Positions 25,635 through 33,901 of a DNA stretch of 52,623 nucleotides are shown here, piece after piece. The notes below the pieces were generated by a model that saw only the letters and a program-made list of their open reading frames with translations, was not told where the DNA came from and did not search any database. The position numbers and the translations under genes are program-made. Within the stretch, counting starts at the first letter, position 1, and the number at the start of each line of letters is the position of its first letter. Source of the stretch: an uncultured Eubacterium sp. (lineage in GTDB: Bacteria > Bacillota > Clostridia > Lachnospirales > Lachnospiraceae); the NCBI GenBank assembly GCA_947642745.1, contig CANRTU010000033.1:1-52623 (forward strand), given 5' to 3'.

Positions 25635-26837
25635 GTGTTTTCCAATAATGATAAAATATCACCCAGGCAGATAAAAAGACTGCTTATTTTTGATCTGTTC
25701 GGAGCCGGATCGCTGCTGCTTCCATCCAGACTGGCAGAGTCCGGAGGCGGTTCCGGGATGTGGAGTATATGTTTTGGATTAATTCTGGCGGTCTGTTACT
25801 TATGGATGCTGCAGATCTGCTGCGGCCGTATGAAACAGGATTATATGGCATATCTGCAGTCGGGCTGGGGAAGTCTGGCAGCCAGATTTATGTATATCTG
25901 CTATGGACTGGTCAGTCTGTTTGTGAGCGGCTGGGCGGCGAAGCTGCTGGCGGACCTGGTATGTAATGAGCTGCTGGACGACCGGGAGTTCCCGGTGGCC
26001 CTGCTTCTGATCCTGCTGCTGGCTTTGTATGGCGGTGCGGCAGGGCTTGAGTCCAGGGCCAGGATTTATGAAATTATGTACTGGGTACTGGCCGTGCCGT
26101 TTGTGATCATGCTGCTGCTCTGTGTCCGGCAGGTGCAGACGGTACGGTGGTTTCCGCTGCTCCCTGTAACTTCCGGGACTGGATGGTCCCAGGGTGGTAT
26201 TGTGTGGGGAAGTATTCAGTGCTTTGCCGTATTTCTGCCGCTGACATTTTTATTGTTTTTAAAATCCCATGAGCAGGATGAAAGCCGCACCGGCAGATCG
26301 GCGGTCAGTGCGCTGCTAATCAGCGGCGGTGCGGTGGCGGCGGTATATATGGTGCTGACTGGTATTTTTGGAAGCGGGGCGCTGGTCAGGGAAGCATATC
26401 CGGTCATTACACTTATGGGAATGGTGCGTATACCGGGGGATTTTGTGAAACGGCTGGATGCGGTTATGATCGGAGTATGGTTTTTTACGCTGTATGCGCT
26501 GATTGCGGCCACGCTGTATTACAGTGTGACCATTGCAATCCGGGCGCTGGCCGGCAAGGCTGCGCAGCCAGCGCCCGGCGGTTCCCGGGAAGCGGACAGG
26601 AGTGTACGGATCAGGAAATACTGGTTCTGGGGCATGACTGCGGCGGTATATGGGATTGCTTATGGGTTTCATCTGGAGCCCCGTATGGAGCAGCTGGCTT
26701 CAAAGGTTTTTTACATGGCAGGATTACCGTTTCTTGTGCTGGTACCATTGTTTTCAAATATGATCTGCAGGGTGCGCAGGAGAAAGCATAATCCTTCGGA
26801 TACCGGTCAGGGTGCGTCCCGGAATAACCAGCAGTAA
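25635..26837 (+). CDS. gerAB: Spore germination protein GerB family permease
   Basis: This 400-residue integral membrane protein of the APC-like superfamily has about ten helices and is the B (ligand-recognition) subunit of the germinant receptor. The start (ISPRQIKRLLIFDLFGAGSL then LPSRLAES) and the middle (YEIMYWVLAVPFVIMLLLCV) are typical of the family. GTG at 25635 is used, with AAGGAACG upstream. The gene is followed by a MITE-like array before the C subunit, so the receptor operon is interrupted here. Confidence 0.88.
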   Translation: MFSNNDKISPRQIKRLLIFDLFGAGSLLLPSRLAESGGGSGMWSICFGLILAVCYLWMLQICCGRMKQDYMAYLQSGWGSLAARFMYICYGLVSLFVSGWAAKLLADLVCNELLDDREFPVALLLILLLALYGGAAGLESRARIYEIMYWVLAVPFVIMLLLCVRQVQTVRWFPLLPVTSGTGWSQGGIVWGSIQCFAVFLPLTFLLFLKSHEQDESRTGRSAVSALLISGGAVAAVYMVLTGIFGSGALVREAYPVITLMGMVRIPGDFVKRLDAVMIGVWFFTLYALIAATLYYSVTIAIRALAGKAAQPAPGGSREADRSVRIRKYWFWGMTAAVYGIAYGFHLEPRMEQLASKVFYMAGLPFLVLVPLFSNMICRVRRRKHNPSDTGQGASRNNQQ

Positions 26838-26915
26838 AGAACCTGCTGTTTCGCTGATCTGAATTTCCAACAGCACATGCCGGAAATTTCCGGCACAGGA
26901 TCCGCTACGGATTTA

Positions 26916-27157
26916 GAGTGCGTCTGAAAAATCATTGTTGCCAGCTGCACACCCCACTTTGCGGTATATGCGGCCCTGCCGGTCAACGCAGCCTGCTATA
27001 TCATGCCCTTTTGGTACGCCTCCCTCATCTGGGTCAAATATCCCATATCATTCGGGATATATCATGCTCTAAAGTATCATATCCTTCAGGGTACAGTTTG
27101 TGACGCATATCATGCCCTTTGGGTACTTCTGACAGAAAGCATTTTTTAAATACGCTC
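26916..27157. repeat. MITE-like element, copy B
   Basis: It opens with GAGTGCGTCTGAAAAATCAT and closes AAGCATTTTTTAAATACGCT followed by C. It is about 242 bases. The interior repeats the motif ATCATGCCCTTTKGGTAC and its inverse. It abuts copy C through CCGG, giving CGCTCCGGAGCG at the joint. It sits between gerB and gerC. Confidence 0.75.
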
Positions 27158-27159
27158 CG

Positions 27160-27400
27160 GAGCGTGTCTGAAAAATCATTCCGGTGATCCGCAGATCCGC
27201 ACGCCCCATTTTGTGTAGAATTCATCCCGGATTTATGAGGCATGGCCCGCTACAGCGTGCCCCCGGGCAGGCCCCATAAATTTGGGATGAATATCTCCAT
27301 ATCATGCCCTTCAGGGTACTAAGTGTGAAGCATACCCTAAAGGGTATGATGTATCGTATTCTTTGGGTACATCCACAGAAAGCATTTTTTAAATACGCTC
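27160..27400. repeat. MITE-like element, copy C
   Basis: It starts GAGCGTGTCTGAAAAATCAT and ends AAGCATTTTTTAAATACGCT followed by C, 241 bases. The interior has CATCCCGGATTTATGAGGCA and TACCCTAAAGGGTATGATG. It is in tandem with copy B and followed, again after CGGAG, by the start of a third copy. Confidence 0.75.
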
Positions 27401-27402
27401 CG

Positions 27403-27550
27403 GAGCGTGTCTGAAAAATGTTTTCCGTGAGATGTACCCTGAAGGACATGATAGGGAGAATTTATTCCCCATTTGGGCGGCATACCCAGGGAGAACGCTG
27501 CAGGAGGCAGCCTGCCGCAGCCGTAATATGCGACAGAGCCGGATACTCTC
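27403..27550. repeat. MITE-like element, partial copy D, with an R1-like fragment
   Basis: Copy D begins GAGCGTGTCTGAAAAATG, keeps GATGTACCCTGAAGG, then loses similarity. It runs into GCTGCAGGAGGCAGCCTGCC and GCCGGATACTCTC, which look like the third and fourth hairpins of the R1 family in decayed form. It appears to be a junction of the two repeat families. Confidence 0.5.
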
Positions 27551-27632
27551 TGGATCATGGTAAATCAGGAGAAACGAAGGGTCAGAAAGAAAGGACTGTA
27601 AGGGTCAGAAAGATAAGACCGGAATGAAAGGC

Positions 27633-27674
27633 TTAGACAGAAAAGATTAGACAGAAAAGATTAGACAGAAAGGA
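27633..27674. repeat. Three tandem 14-bp repeats that supply the gerC ribosome binding site
   Basis: TTAGACAGAAAAGA occurs at 27633-27646 and 27647-27660, then as TTAGACAGAAAGGA at 27661-27674. The change in the last unit creates AAAGGA, 5 bases before the gerC ATG at 27680. Slipped-strand gain or loss of units would change spacing upstream of the gene. Confidence 0.75.
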
Positions 27675-27679
27675 TTAAT

Positions 27680-28819
27680 ATGATGCGATGGACGAAAAGA
27701 AAAAACACTGGTGAACCAGCCCCGGGAACTGCCAGCCGGTTTGTCCGCCGGCTGCTGTCCGCCAGTACAGGCGCCGCACTGCTATGTCTGTCCGGATGTG
27801 CGGCTACGGAACTGGAAAATAAAAGTTTTCCTCTGGCAGTGCTGGCCGGGGAACAGGAAGGGCAGTGCCGGGTCTGTTATCTTTCCCAGGATCTCTCCCA
27901 GGTGGCGAATGAAAATGCGGACGGACAGAATGTCACCAGCGCCAGTGCCCTGGGCAGTACTTATTATGAGGCGCAGAAGACATTTGAAAAAAATAACCGC
28001 TGCCAGCTGGATCTGTCCCATACGAAAGCGCTGATTTTTCAACAGAGTTTTTTTGAATCAGATAACTTTCATCTGTTTCTGGAAACAGTCCGGCAGGAAA
28101 ATATGTATGCCAGAAACACACTGGTCTTTTTATCAGACGCTACAATGAAAGAATTGTCTGAAATGAACGGAGAGCTGGAAATGCCTCTGGGCAGTTATCT
28201 GGAGCAGATGATGGAAAATGAGCAGGATATCCGGGGGCAGGCGGTAGTGACTCTGGGCACGTTACTGAATGAGCAGGCGAACAGCAGTCAGACGATACTG
28301 ATTCCAAAGCTGGTGGAAGAAAATGGACTGCCGGTAATTCATGCATACCAGGTCATGCAGGATTTTGTGCAAAAAGGCGAAGTGGATGTGGAACAGGCTA
28401 TGGTTTGTTATCTGCTGGAAAACCAGCTGCAGCAGATGGATCTGAGGCTGGCAGAAGGGATACAGGTGCGGCTGAGGGATCTGCGCTGTAAAAGGGATTA
28501 TACACTGCGGGCGGATACGGATCTGGCAGGCGCCGGACAGAAAGCGGTCAGGCCTGAAATAACAGGGCGGCTTACGGTGACTGCCACTGCCCGGCGGATT
28601 ACGGGAAAGGAATCAGAAGAAGAGATCACACAGATGCTTCAGGATAAAATTGAAGATGTGTGCCGCAGCGTCTGGCGGGAACAGCAGGCGGATCTTTCAG
28701 ACAGTTTCCGTTATCTGGCCAGGTATGCGCCTGACATATACCGGGTTTATAAAGAACGGCCGGAGGCATTTCGTGAACTGCTGGATTATCAGGTTCAGGT
28801 GGAGATACATCTGGTTTAA
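27680..28819 (+). CDS. gerAC: Spore germination lipoprotein, Ger(x)C family
   Basis: This 379-residue lipoprotein is the C subunit of the germinant receptor, anchored at the outer face of the inner spore membrane. The signal peptide has a lipobox LLCLSGC at about residues 35-41. The mature part follows the family: TKALIFQQSFFESDNFHLFL in domain 1, and a C-terminal domain with TQMLQDKIEDVCRSVWREQQ. The N-terminal region before the lipobox is longer than usual (about 40 residues). Its separation from gerB by about 840 bases of repeats means it may need its own promoter, or long read-through. Confidence 0.85.
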   Translation: MMRWTKRKNTGEPAPGTASRFVRRLLSASTGAALLCLSGCAATELENKSFPLAVLAGEQEGQCRVCYLSQDLSQVANENADGQNVTSASALGSTYYEAQKTFEKNNRCQLDLSHTKALIFQQSFFESDNFHLFLETVRQENMYARNTLVFLSDATMKELSEMNGELEMPLGSYLEQMMENEQDIRGQAVVTLGTLLNEQANSSQTILIPKLVEENGLPVIHAYQVMQDFVQKGEVDVEQAMVCYLLENQLQQMDLRLAEGIQVRLRDLRCKRDYTLRADTDLAGAGQKAVRPEITGRLTVTATARRITGKESEEEITQMLQDKIEDVCRSVWREQQADLSDSFRYLARYAPDIYRVYKERPEAFRELLDYQVQVEIHLV

Positions 28820-29329
28820 ACGAATGCCATGACCGCGGCATCTGGTTCTGTTCGGAGGGGAGAGTCTGCCTGAAGCGGGCAACAGGGAAGCGGTGCCGGT
28901 CTTTGTCTGATTTGTTCTGTACGGGATTTTCCGTGTGGGAGGGCCGTGCAGAGGCCCGGTACCGGTCTGGCTGTCTGCTTCCGTCCGGGGGCTGTGTGGA
29001 TCGGGCAGCAGGGAAGCGGTGCCGGTCTGTGCGTCTGATTTGTTCCGTACTGGGTTTTCTGGGCGGGGCAGGCCTGCATGAGGCAGATGGTCTGGTTGTC
29101 TGCGTCCATATCCATGTGGGGGATCCTGGTATGGAGCGGATGGTCTGGCTGCCTGATTTGTTCCGTACCGGTGGTTTTGTACAGGCAGGATAAACGCTGG
29201 TACCATTTGCAGTCCGGGCCATTCAGTTGTTAACAGAATGACGCTGACTGCATAGACAGGATGCGGCGAATGTGATATGATAAGCTGGACAACAGATACA
29301 GAAGGTGCTTTTCACATGGAGGTAATGCC
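28820..29329. repeat. Intergenic region with degenerate direct repeats
   Basis: CAGGGAAGCGGTGCCGGTCT starts at 28883 and 29009, each followed by GTCTGATTTGTTCYGTAC. A third piece, CCTGATTTGTTCCGTACC, lies near 29152. Units are about 126 bases apart. Several long open frames cross the region on both strands, but these follow from the GC-rich repeats; none has a start signal or a known domain. The stretch ends with the ribosome binding site of the next gene. Confidence 0.55.
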
Positions 29330-29833
29330 ATGACAGACAATCAGCTATTATATGCCATTTCAGAAATCGTTGAACAAAAAATAAAAGCAGAAACAGAACC
29401 GGTGAAAAATCAATTAAATAAGATTGAAAACGAAATGGGCCGGATGAAAGAACAGCTGGACAATCTGGAAATGAAGACAGACAGACTGGAAATGAAGGTA
29501 GACAGTCTGGAAACAAAAGTAAACAGCCTGGAAATAAAGGTAAATAGTCTGGAAACAAAAGTAGACAGTCTGGAACAACGGACAGGTAATCTGGAAGGTG
29601 AAATGGGATCGGTGAAGAAACAGCTGGAACAGGTGGATCACCGGTTGAAACGGGTGGAAATCAGTCTGGAAAGTGATGTGGTTCCACGTTTACAAACCAT
29701 TGAATCCTGTTACCTGGATACATATAAGCGTTATCAGTCCGGAATTGACCAGATTGATACCATGCAAAGAGATATTGACGTATTAAAAAAAGTGACGGAA
29801 GAGCATAGTGAGAAATTAAGAAAGATATCGTAA
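29330..29833 (+). CDS. Coiled-coil protein with heptad tandem repeats
   Basis: This 167-residue soluble protein has GGAGG before the ATG. Residues about 44-92 are seven near-identical heptads of the form LExKVxS (LEMKTDR, LEMKVDS, LETKVNS, LEIKVNS, LETKVDS, LEQRTGN, LEGEMGS), coded by 21-bp DNA repeats. The rest is also helical with heptad spacing. A long parallel coiled coil is expected. Similar short proteins are common in Lachnospiraceae with no assigned role. The near-identical DNA repeats suggest variable heptad number between strains. Confidence 0.75.
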   Translation: MTDNQLLYAISEIVEQKIKAETEPVKNQLNKIENEMGRMKEQLDNLEMKTDRLEMKVDSLETKVNSLEIKVNSLETKVDSLEQRTGNLEGEMGSVKKQLEQVDHRLKRVEISLESDVVPRLQTIESCYLDTYKRYQSGIDQIDTMQRDIDVLKKVTEEHSEKLRKIS

Positions 29834-29871
29834 GCTCAGAGTGTGCTGAAAAGATCAGGGAGTGATACAAC

Positions 29872-30375
29872 ATGCATGTAACAATTCGTAAAGCAGGCCA
29901 CTCTGACCTGGCGGATATTCTTGGGATTTACGCATATGCCAGGGAGCAGATGCGGCGGAACGGGAATCCCACACAATGGGGCAGCAGCCAGCCGTCGCAA
30001 GAAATATTAACAGAAGATATAAATAACGGAAATCTGTATGTTATATGCGGTAACGGACAGACTGGCGGGGTCTTTGCCTTTCTTACTGGCGATGAACCCA
30101 CTTATCAGGTGATTGCGGGCAGCTGGCTCAATGATCTGCCCTATGGCACGCTGCACCGGGTGGCGGGCAATGGGACGGTTTGTGGCGTAGTGGAGCGGTG
30201 TATCGCATACTGTGGCAGTATCTGCCCTAATATCCGGGTGGATACCCATGAGCGTAATGTGGTTATGCGGCATCTGCTGGAAAAAAACGGGTTTACGGAA
30301 TGCGGGATTATTTATGTCCGGGATCACTCACCCAGGATTGCGTACCAGCGTCTGATAAAATATGAATCAGAATAA
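29872..30375 (+). CDS. GNAT-family N-acetyltransferase
   Basis: This 167-residue protein starts MHVTIRKAGHSDLADILGIY, the usual first strand and helix of GNAT enzymes. Next come QWGSSQPSQEILTEDINNGN and a central strand pair (VICGNGQTGGVFAFLTGDEP). The C-terminal part has NIRVDTHERNVVMRHLLEKN then GFTECGIIYV, the acetyl-CoA-fold end of the family. The acceptor substrate is unknown. GGGAGTG lies before the ATG. Confidence 0.85.
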   Translation: MHVTIRKAGHSDLADILGIYAYAREQMRRNGNPTQWGSSQPSQEILTEDINNGNLYVICGNGQTGGVFAFLTGDEPTYQVIAGSWLNDLPYGTLHRVAGNGTVCGVVERCIAYCGSICPNIRVDTHERNVVMRHLLEKNGFTECGIIYVRDHSPRIAYQRLIKYESE

Positions 30376-30422
30376 AAGCTTCTGGTAAAGGAGACGCGGC
30401 AGCAGGTAAAAATCAAACAGAT

Positions 30423-30450
30423 GTATAAACAGGAAAAAAGTGGTTATGAT
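30423..30450 (+). promoter_or_regulatory. Possible sigma-F promoter of spoIIR
   Basis: GTATA, 14 bases, then GGTTATGAT is close to the sigma-F consensus (GYATA, 15-16 bases, GGnnAnAnT). spoIIR is known to be sigma-F dependent in Bacillus, so the site is expected here. The match in the -10 is imperfect. Confidence 0.4.
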
Positions 30451-30476
30451 TTTCTGTATCAGAATGATACAGAAAA
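30450..30476. other. Hairpin in the spoIIR leader
   Basis: TTTTCTGTATC and GATACAGAAAA form a perfect 11-bp stem with a 5-base loop, ending 17 bases before the spoIIR ATG. It lies at or just after the candidate promoter. It could close the GNAT transcript or affect spoIIR translation. Confidence 0.6.
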
Positions 30477-30493
30477 ACCGGAGGGAATAAATA

Positions 30494-31132
30494 ATGACTG
30501 CTTTTTTTCGTAAATATTACAAACAGATGGACGCTGTACTGCTGATTATCGTATTTGCGCTGGGCTTTAGCTGGTTTTATCATGGATACCGCCTGCGGCA
30601 GACGCAGGTAAATATCGCGGAAAAAATATTACGGTTTCATGTGCGGGCCAACTCTGACAGCAGCAGGGATCAGGAGCTGAAATTAAAAGTGCGGGATGCC
30701 CTGGGCGGATATATGCAGACAAAGCTGTCCGGTGCGTCGGATCTTGACGAATGTAAAACAATTGTGAAAGAGAATCTGCCGCAGATCGTACATACCGCAG
30801 AGCAGGTGATCCGTCAGGAAGGATATGATTATCCGGTCAGCGCCAGTGTGGAAACAGAAACATTTCCGGAACGCACGTATGGGGATTATACCTTTCCGGC
30901 CGGGGATTATCAGGCGCTGCATGTGGAGATTGGCAGTGGTCTGGGACATAACTGGTGGTGCGTCATGTATCCGAATATGTGTTTTCAGGGTTCTGTTTAT
31001 GAGGTTCCGGACAAGGAAGCGGATCAGCAGCTGCAGCAGGTTCTGTCGGAAGACGAATATGACGCTGTGTTAAAAAGCCGCCGTTTCCGGATACGTTTTA
31101 AATATCTGGACTTTTTAAACGATATTTTCTGA
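30494..31132 (+). CDS. spoIIR: Stage II sporulation protein R
   Basis: This 212-residue signal protein is made in the forespore and sent across to trigger processing of pro-sigma-E by SpoIIGA in the mother cell. An N-terminal membrane anchor or signal (residues 13-30, VLLIIVFALGFSWFYHGY) is followed by the conserved domain: ILRFHVRANSDSSRDQELKL, KVRDAL, FPAGDYQALHVEIGSGLGHN and WWCVMYPNMCF. AAACCGGAGGG lies before the ATG. With gerA it shows that this organism forms spores. Confidence 0.93.
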   Translation: MTAFFRKYYKQMDAVLLIIVFALGFSWFYHGYRLRQTQVNIAEKILRFHVRANSDSSRDQELKLKVRDALGGYMQTKLSGASDLDECKTIVKENLPQIVHTAEQVIRQEGYDYPVSASVETETFPERTYGDYTFPAGDYQALHVEIGSGLGHNWWCVMYPNMCFQGSVYEVPDKEADQQLQQVLSEDEYDAVLKSRRFRIRFKYLDFLNDIF

Positions 31133-31205
31133 TTGCCAAAATGCTTAAAAAGAGATAAAATGGATACGTTAAAGTGCAAATGCATAAAAATAAAGGGGAA
31201 CGATT

Positions 31206-31664
31206 ATGACAAAGGACGTATTATTAAAAATCAGCGGCATGCAGTTCACAGCGGATAATGAAGAATCCAGCGAACCGGAACCGGTGGAAATTATCGCTCC
31301 GGGAGAATATTACTTTAAAAATGGAAAGCATTACATTGTATATGATGAATTTATGGAAGGTTTTGACAGCGCTACCAGAAATGTACTTAAGCTGCAGGAT
31401 GATTCGCTTGAAATTACCAAACGGGGAACTTCCAATGTGCATATGGTTTTTGAAAAAGATAAAAAAAATATGACCTGTTATACCACACCTTTCGGAAGCA
31501 TGATGATGGGAATTGACGCCAGAAGTATTTCTATCGAAGAGTCTGAGCAGGAAATCTGCGCACAGATTGAATATGCGCTGGACGTGAACTATGAACATAT
31601 GGCAGACTGTACGATTCATTTGTCGGTGCAGTCAAAAGAACAGCGGAATTTTTCCATAAACTGA
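31206..31664 (+). CDS. DUF1934 domain-containing protein
   Basis: This 152-residue soluble protein matches DUF1934, a calycin-like beta-barrel (structure known for B. subtilis YwiB). Visible segments are MTKDVLLKISGMQF at the start, ITKRGTSNVHMVFEKDKKNM, TTPFGSMMMGIDARSI and YALDVNYEHMADCTIHLSVQ at the end. The usual neighbour, argS, is not present here; spoIIR is directly upstream. GGGGAACG precedes the ATG. Its function is unknown. Confidence 0.88.
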   Translation: MTKDVLLKISGMQFTADNEESSEPEPVEIIAPGEYYFKNGKHYIVYDEFMEGFDSATRNVLKLQDDSLEITKRGTSNVHMVFEKDKKNMTCYTTPFGSMMMGIDARSISIEESEQEICAQIEYALDVNYEHMADCTIHLSVQSKEQRNFSIN

Positions 31665-31708
31665 TCAATCAGAAAAAGATAAAATATGTAAAGCACAGAT
31701 ACATTTCC

Positions 31709-31792
31709 TGCGGCACAGGGCACAGTGTTCCGGCTTATCCTGAAAGGATCAGTATAGTTATGATCCATGGTGTGCCGCGGCATTGTGCCCTG
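31709..31792. terminator. Possible bidirectional stop between convergent genes
   Basis: TGCGGCACA and CAGGGCACA (31709-31724) have inverted partners TGTGCCGCG (about 31771) and TGTGCCCTG (31784-31792). The nested inverted repeats lie between the ends of two converging genes, but there is no clear U-tract. Confidence 0.35.
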
Positions 31793-31814
31793 TACGGAAG
31801 GAAAATTTCTGATT

Positions 31815-32327
31815 TCATTTCTTTTTACCGCCTTTTGCGGCTGGCGCTTTTGTGGAACTTGTTTTCGCCTGCATACTGTCCGCTTTTTCCCGCAGCCGCT
31901 GGAACAGTTTCTTTTTCTTTGGTGCGGTATTGCGCTGTAATGGTTTGCGCAGCCCTTTTACCCCGGTGATATACAGACCGCTGACAGTAACCCGTACCGA
32001 TTCTTTCACGGGAATATCATCATATACGGCATTGTCACACATAAACGTCTGGATTTTCGGACCGACCTTGGCCTTTACCACAGGAACTTTCTGCCGGCGC
32101 AGCAGTTTCGGCGTCTGTTCATATACGGTTGGCGGCAGTCCGGCTTCTTTTAGTTTCATCTTCTTTTTATCAATAATTAGCATCGGAATGGTCTGGGATG
32201 TGGCTGCGATCTGCTTATCAGATTCCTCTTTTTTCTTCTGGAGTCTTCTGCCCAGGAAATAAAGAATAACCGTGGTAATCAGCAGGATCGCAGTGATGAC
32301 CAGTAGAACAATCTGCCAGGTTTTCAC
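31815..32327 (-). CDS. Hypothetical single-pass membrane protein
   Basis: This 170-residue protein has a membrane helix at residues 4-26 (WQIVLLVITAILLITTVILY) and then a basic cytoplasmic part: TIPMLIIDKKKMKLKEAGLP, KVPVVKAKVGPKIQTFMCD and VRVTVSGLYITGVKGL. It ends with a lysine-rich tail (SSTKAPAAKGGKKK). GTG at 32327 is used, 8 bases after GAGGAGG. I recognise the general type from Lachnospiraceae but not a named family. A promoter lies at 32391-32419, divergent from the trigger-factor-like gene. Confidence 0.7.
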   Translation of the reverse strand: MKTWQIVLLVITAILLITTVILYFLGRRLQKKKEESDKQIAATSQTIPMLIIDKKKMKLKEAGLPPTVYEQTPKLLRRQKVPVVKAKVGPKIQTFMCDNAVYDDIPVKESVRVTVSGLYITGVKGLRKPLQRNTAPKKKKLFQRLREKADSMQAKTSSTKAPAAKGGKKK

Positions 32328-32390
32328 ATTAGTATCCTCCTCGAATCAAATTTTAAGCGCTGTTAAAGTGGCATCGCCGGACCGACATAC

Positions 32391-32419
32391 ATTATAGCAT
32401 TGATTTTAAGAAAAAGCAA
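32391..32419 (-). promoter_or_regulatory. Promoter of the membrane protein gene
   Basis: On the minus strand TTGCTT and TATAAT are 17 bases apart, about 65 bases before the GTG start at 32327. Confidence 0.6.
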
Positions 32420-32427
32420 TAAATCCT

Positions 32428-32455
32428 TTGATTTTTCACAATTCTATGGTATGCT
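32428..32455 (+). promoter_or_regulatory. Promoter of the trigger-factor-like lipoprotein gene
   Basis: TTGATT and TATGCT are 16 bases apart. This leaves a long leader of about 185 bases before the ATG at 32645, in which I see no recognised riboswitch. Confidence 0.5.
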
Positions 32456-32644
32456 TAAACAGAATGCGGGTTTGCGTGCGGGCGGTTATTGTGATACGCC
32501 GTCTGCCGGTATCAGGCGTGAAAGAGAAGGACGGATATCACAGGCTGCGGTTCTTTGGAAAAAAACGGCAGCAACGGTAAAATCTGCGGCATATAACCGG
32601 CATGTTGTGAAGAATATATTTATTATATAGAAGGGATCGGTATC

Positions 32645-33859
32645 ATGAAAAAAAGGATAGTGATAATGCTTACCGCTGTCATGATGACGGCAGCACTGGC
32701 GACAGCATGTGCAAAAAGTGAAAAAGACGGGGGAAAGAGCGACATCCAGCAGATGCATGCTACAGAAGACGACGGTTCAAAGGCCGGAAAAATCCAGTAT
32801 GATGCGAAGGATTGCGTAACACTGGGAGATTATTCCGCCTTACAGATATCTGTAAAAAATACTTATGAAGTGACACAGGAACAGATCGACGATTATGCCA
32901 GACGTATGGCGGAGTTTTATGCCCAGCCGGTTTATAAAGACACAGATAAGAAAGTGGTGGAAAACGGAGACACAGTGAATATAGACTATGAAGGCAGACA
33001 GGATGGCGTGGCCTTTGAGGGCGGAACGGCGAAAGGCGCTTATCTGACCATCGGGTCCGGCCGGTTTATTGACGGTTTTGAAGAAGGACTCACTGGCAAA
33101 AAAGTGGGAGAGACCGTGGATCTGAATCTGACATTTCCGGATCCCTATGAACCAGACCCGGATATGTCGGGAGCGAAAGTCGTCTTTACTGTTACGATTC
33201 ATAAAATCGTGGAACCGGATGAGAATGCGAAGGTGGAGCTGACAGATGAATTCGTACAGGCCAATCTGAACGCTGACTCTGTCAAAGAATATAAGAAAAA
33301 TGTAAAGGGATATCTGGAAGCGGACAGCGAACGTTCCAAACGGACGGATACAATACAGGCAGTTACGGACAAGCTGCAGGAAATCTGTACCGTAAATATG
33401 CCGGAAGGACTGCTGGAGGCAACAGTGGATGATTATGTTGTGCAGTTTACAAACAGCAACTGTAAGGACACCACACTGGAGGAATATCTGAAAAACCAGT
33501 TTAACGGTATGACAGAAGAGGATTTCAGAAAAAGTATTACTACAGAAATGGAAGTTAATCTGACCATTGAAATGATTCTGGAAACCATTGCGGAAAAAGA
33601 AGGCATTGAGCTGGAAGAGGACAAGTTTCAGGAATATGTGTCGTCCATGATGGAAGCAAATAATTATGAAACAAAAGAAGACTATTTCAAGGCAAACGGA
33701 GTCAGTGAAAAGAATGGGGAGGCCTTTGTGCGCAGGCTGTATGTGTGCAACCTGGCCCTTGAGCAGGTACTAAACCAGGCGGATGTGAAGTATGGCGCCG
33801 CAGACGGGGAAGAAAACGATCAGAAGCAAAGCGAAACTGACAAAAAGGATAAAAAATAA
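32645..33859 (+). CDS. Trigger-factor-like peptidyl-prolyl isomerase lipoprotein
   Basis: This 404-residue lipoprotein has a signal peptide with a lipobox (ALATAC, Cys at about 22). After a linker it has the trigger factor layout: an FKBP-type isomerase domain at about 100-190 (VVENGDTVNIDYEGRQDGVA, then GSGRFIDGFEEGLTGKKVGE and VVFTVTIHKI). A helical C-terminal chaperone domain follows (EYKKNVKGYLEADSERSKRT and on). The tail is Lys/Asp/Glu-rich. It probably helps fold exported proteins, as PrsA does in other Firmicutes. AAGGGATCG lies before the ATG. Confidence 0.88.
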   Translation: MKKRIVIMLTAVMMTAALATACAKSEKDGGKSDIQQMHATEDDGSKAGKIQYDAKDCVTLGDYSALQISVKNTYEVTQEQIDDYARRMAEFYAQPVYKDTDKKVVENGDTVNIDYEGRQDGVAFEGGTAKGAYLTIGSGRFIDGFEEGLTGKKVGETVDLNLTFPDPYEPDPDMSGAKVVFTVTIHKIVEPDENAKVELTDEFVQANLNADSVKEYKKNVKGYLEADSERSKRTDTIQAVTDKLQEICTVNMPEGLLEATVDDYVVQFTNSNCKDTTLEEYLKNQFNGMTEEDFRKSITTEMEVNLTIEMILETIAEKEGIELEEDKFQEYVSSMMEANNYETKEDYFKANGVSEKNGEAFVRRLYVCNLALEQVLNQADVKYGAADGEENDQKQSETDKKDKK

Positions 33860-33901
33860 AAACCGGACAGTTAAAACAAAAAACAGAAAGGAAGAACAGA
33901 T

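Noticed and set aside
28626-29222. Long minus-strand open frame (198 residues) with Pro/Arg/Thr-rich sequence
   Set aside because: It overlaps the end of gerC on the opposite strand and runs through the 126-base repeats; no ribosome binding site and no known domain. Overlapping long frames on both strands are explained by the GC-rich repeats.
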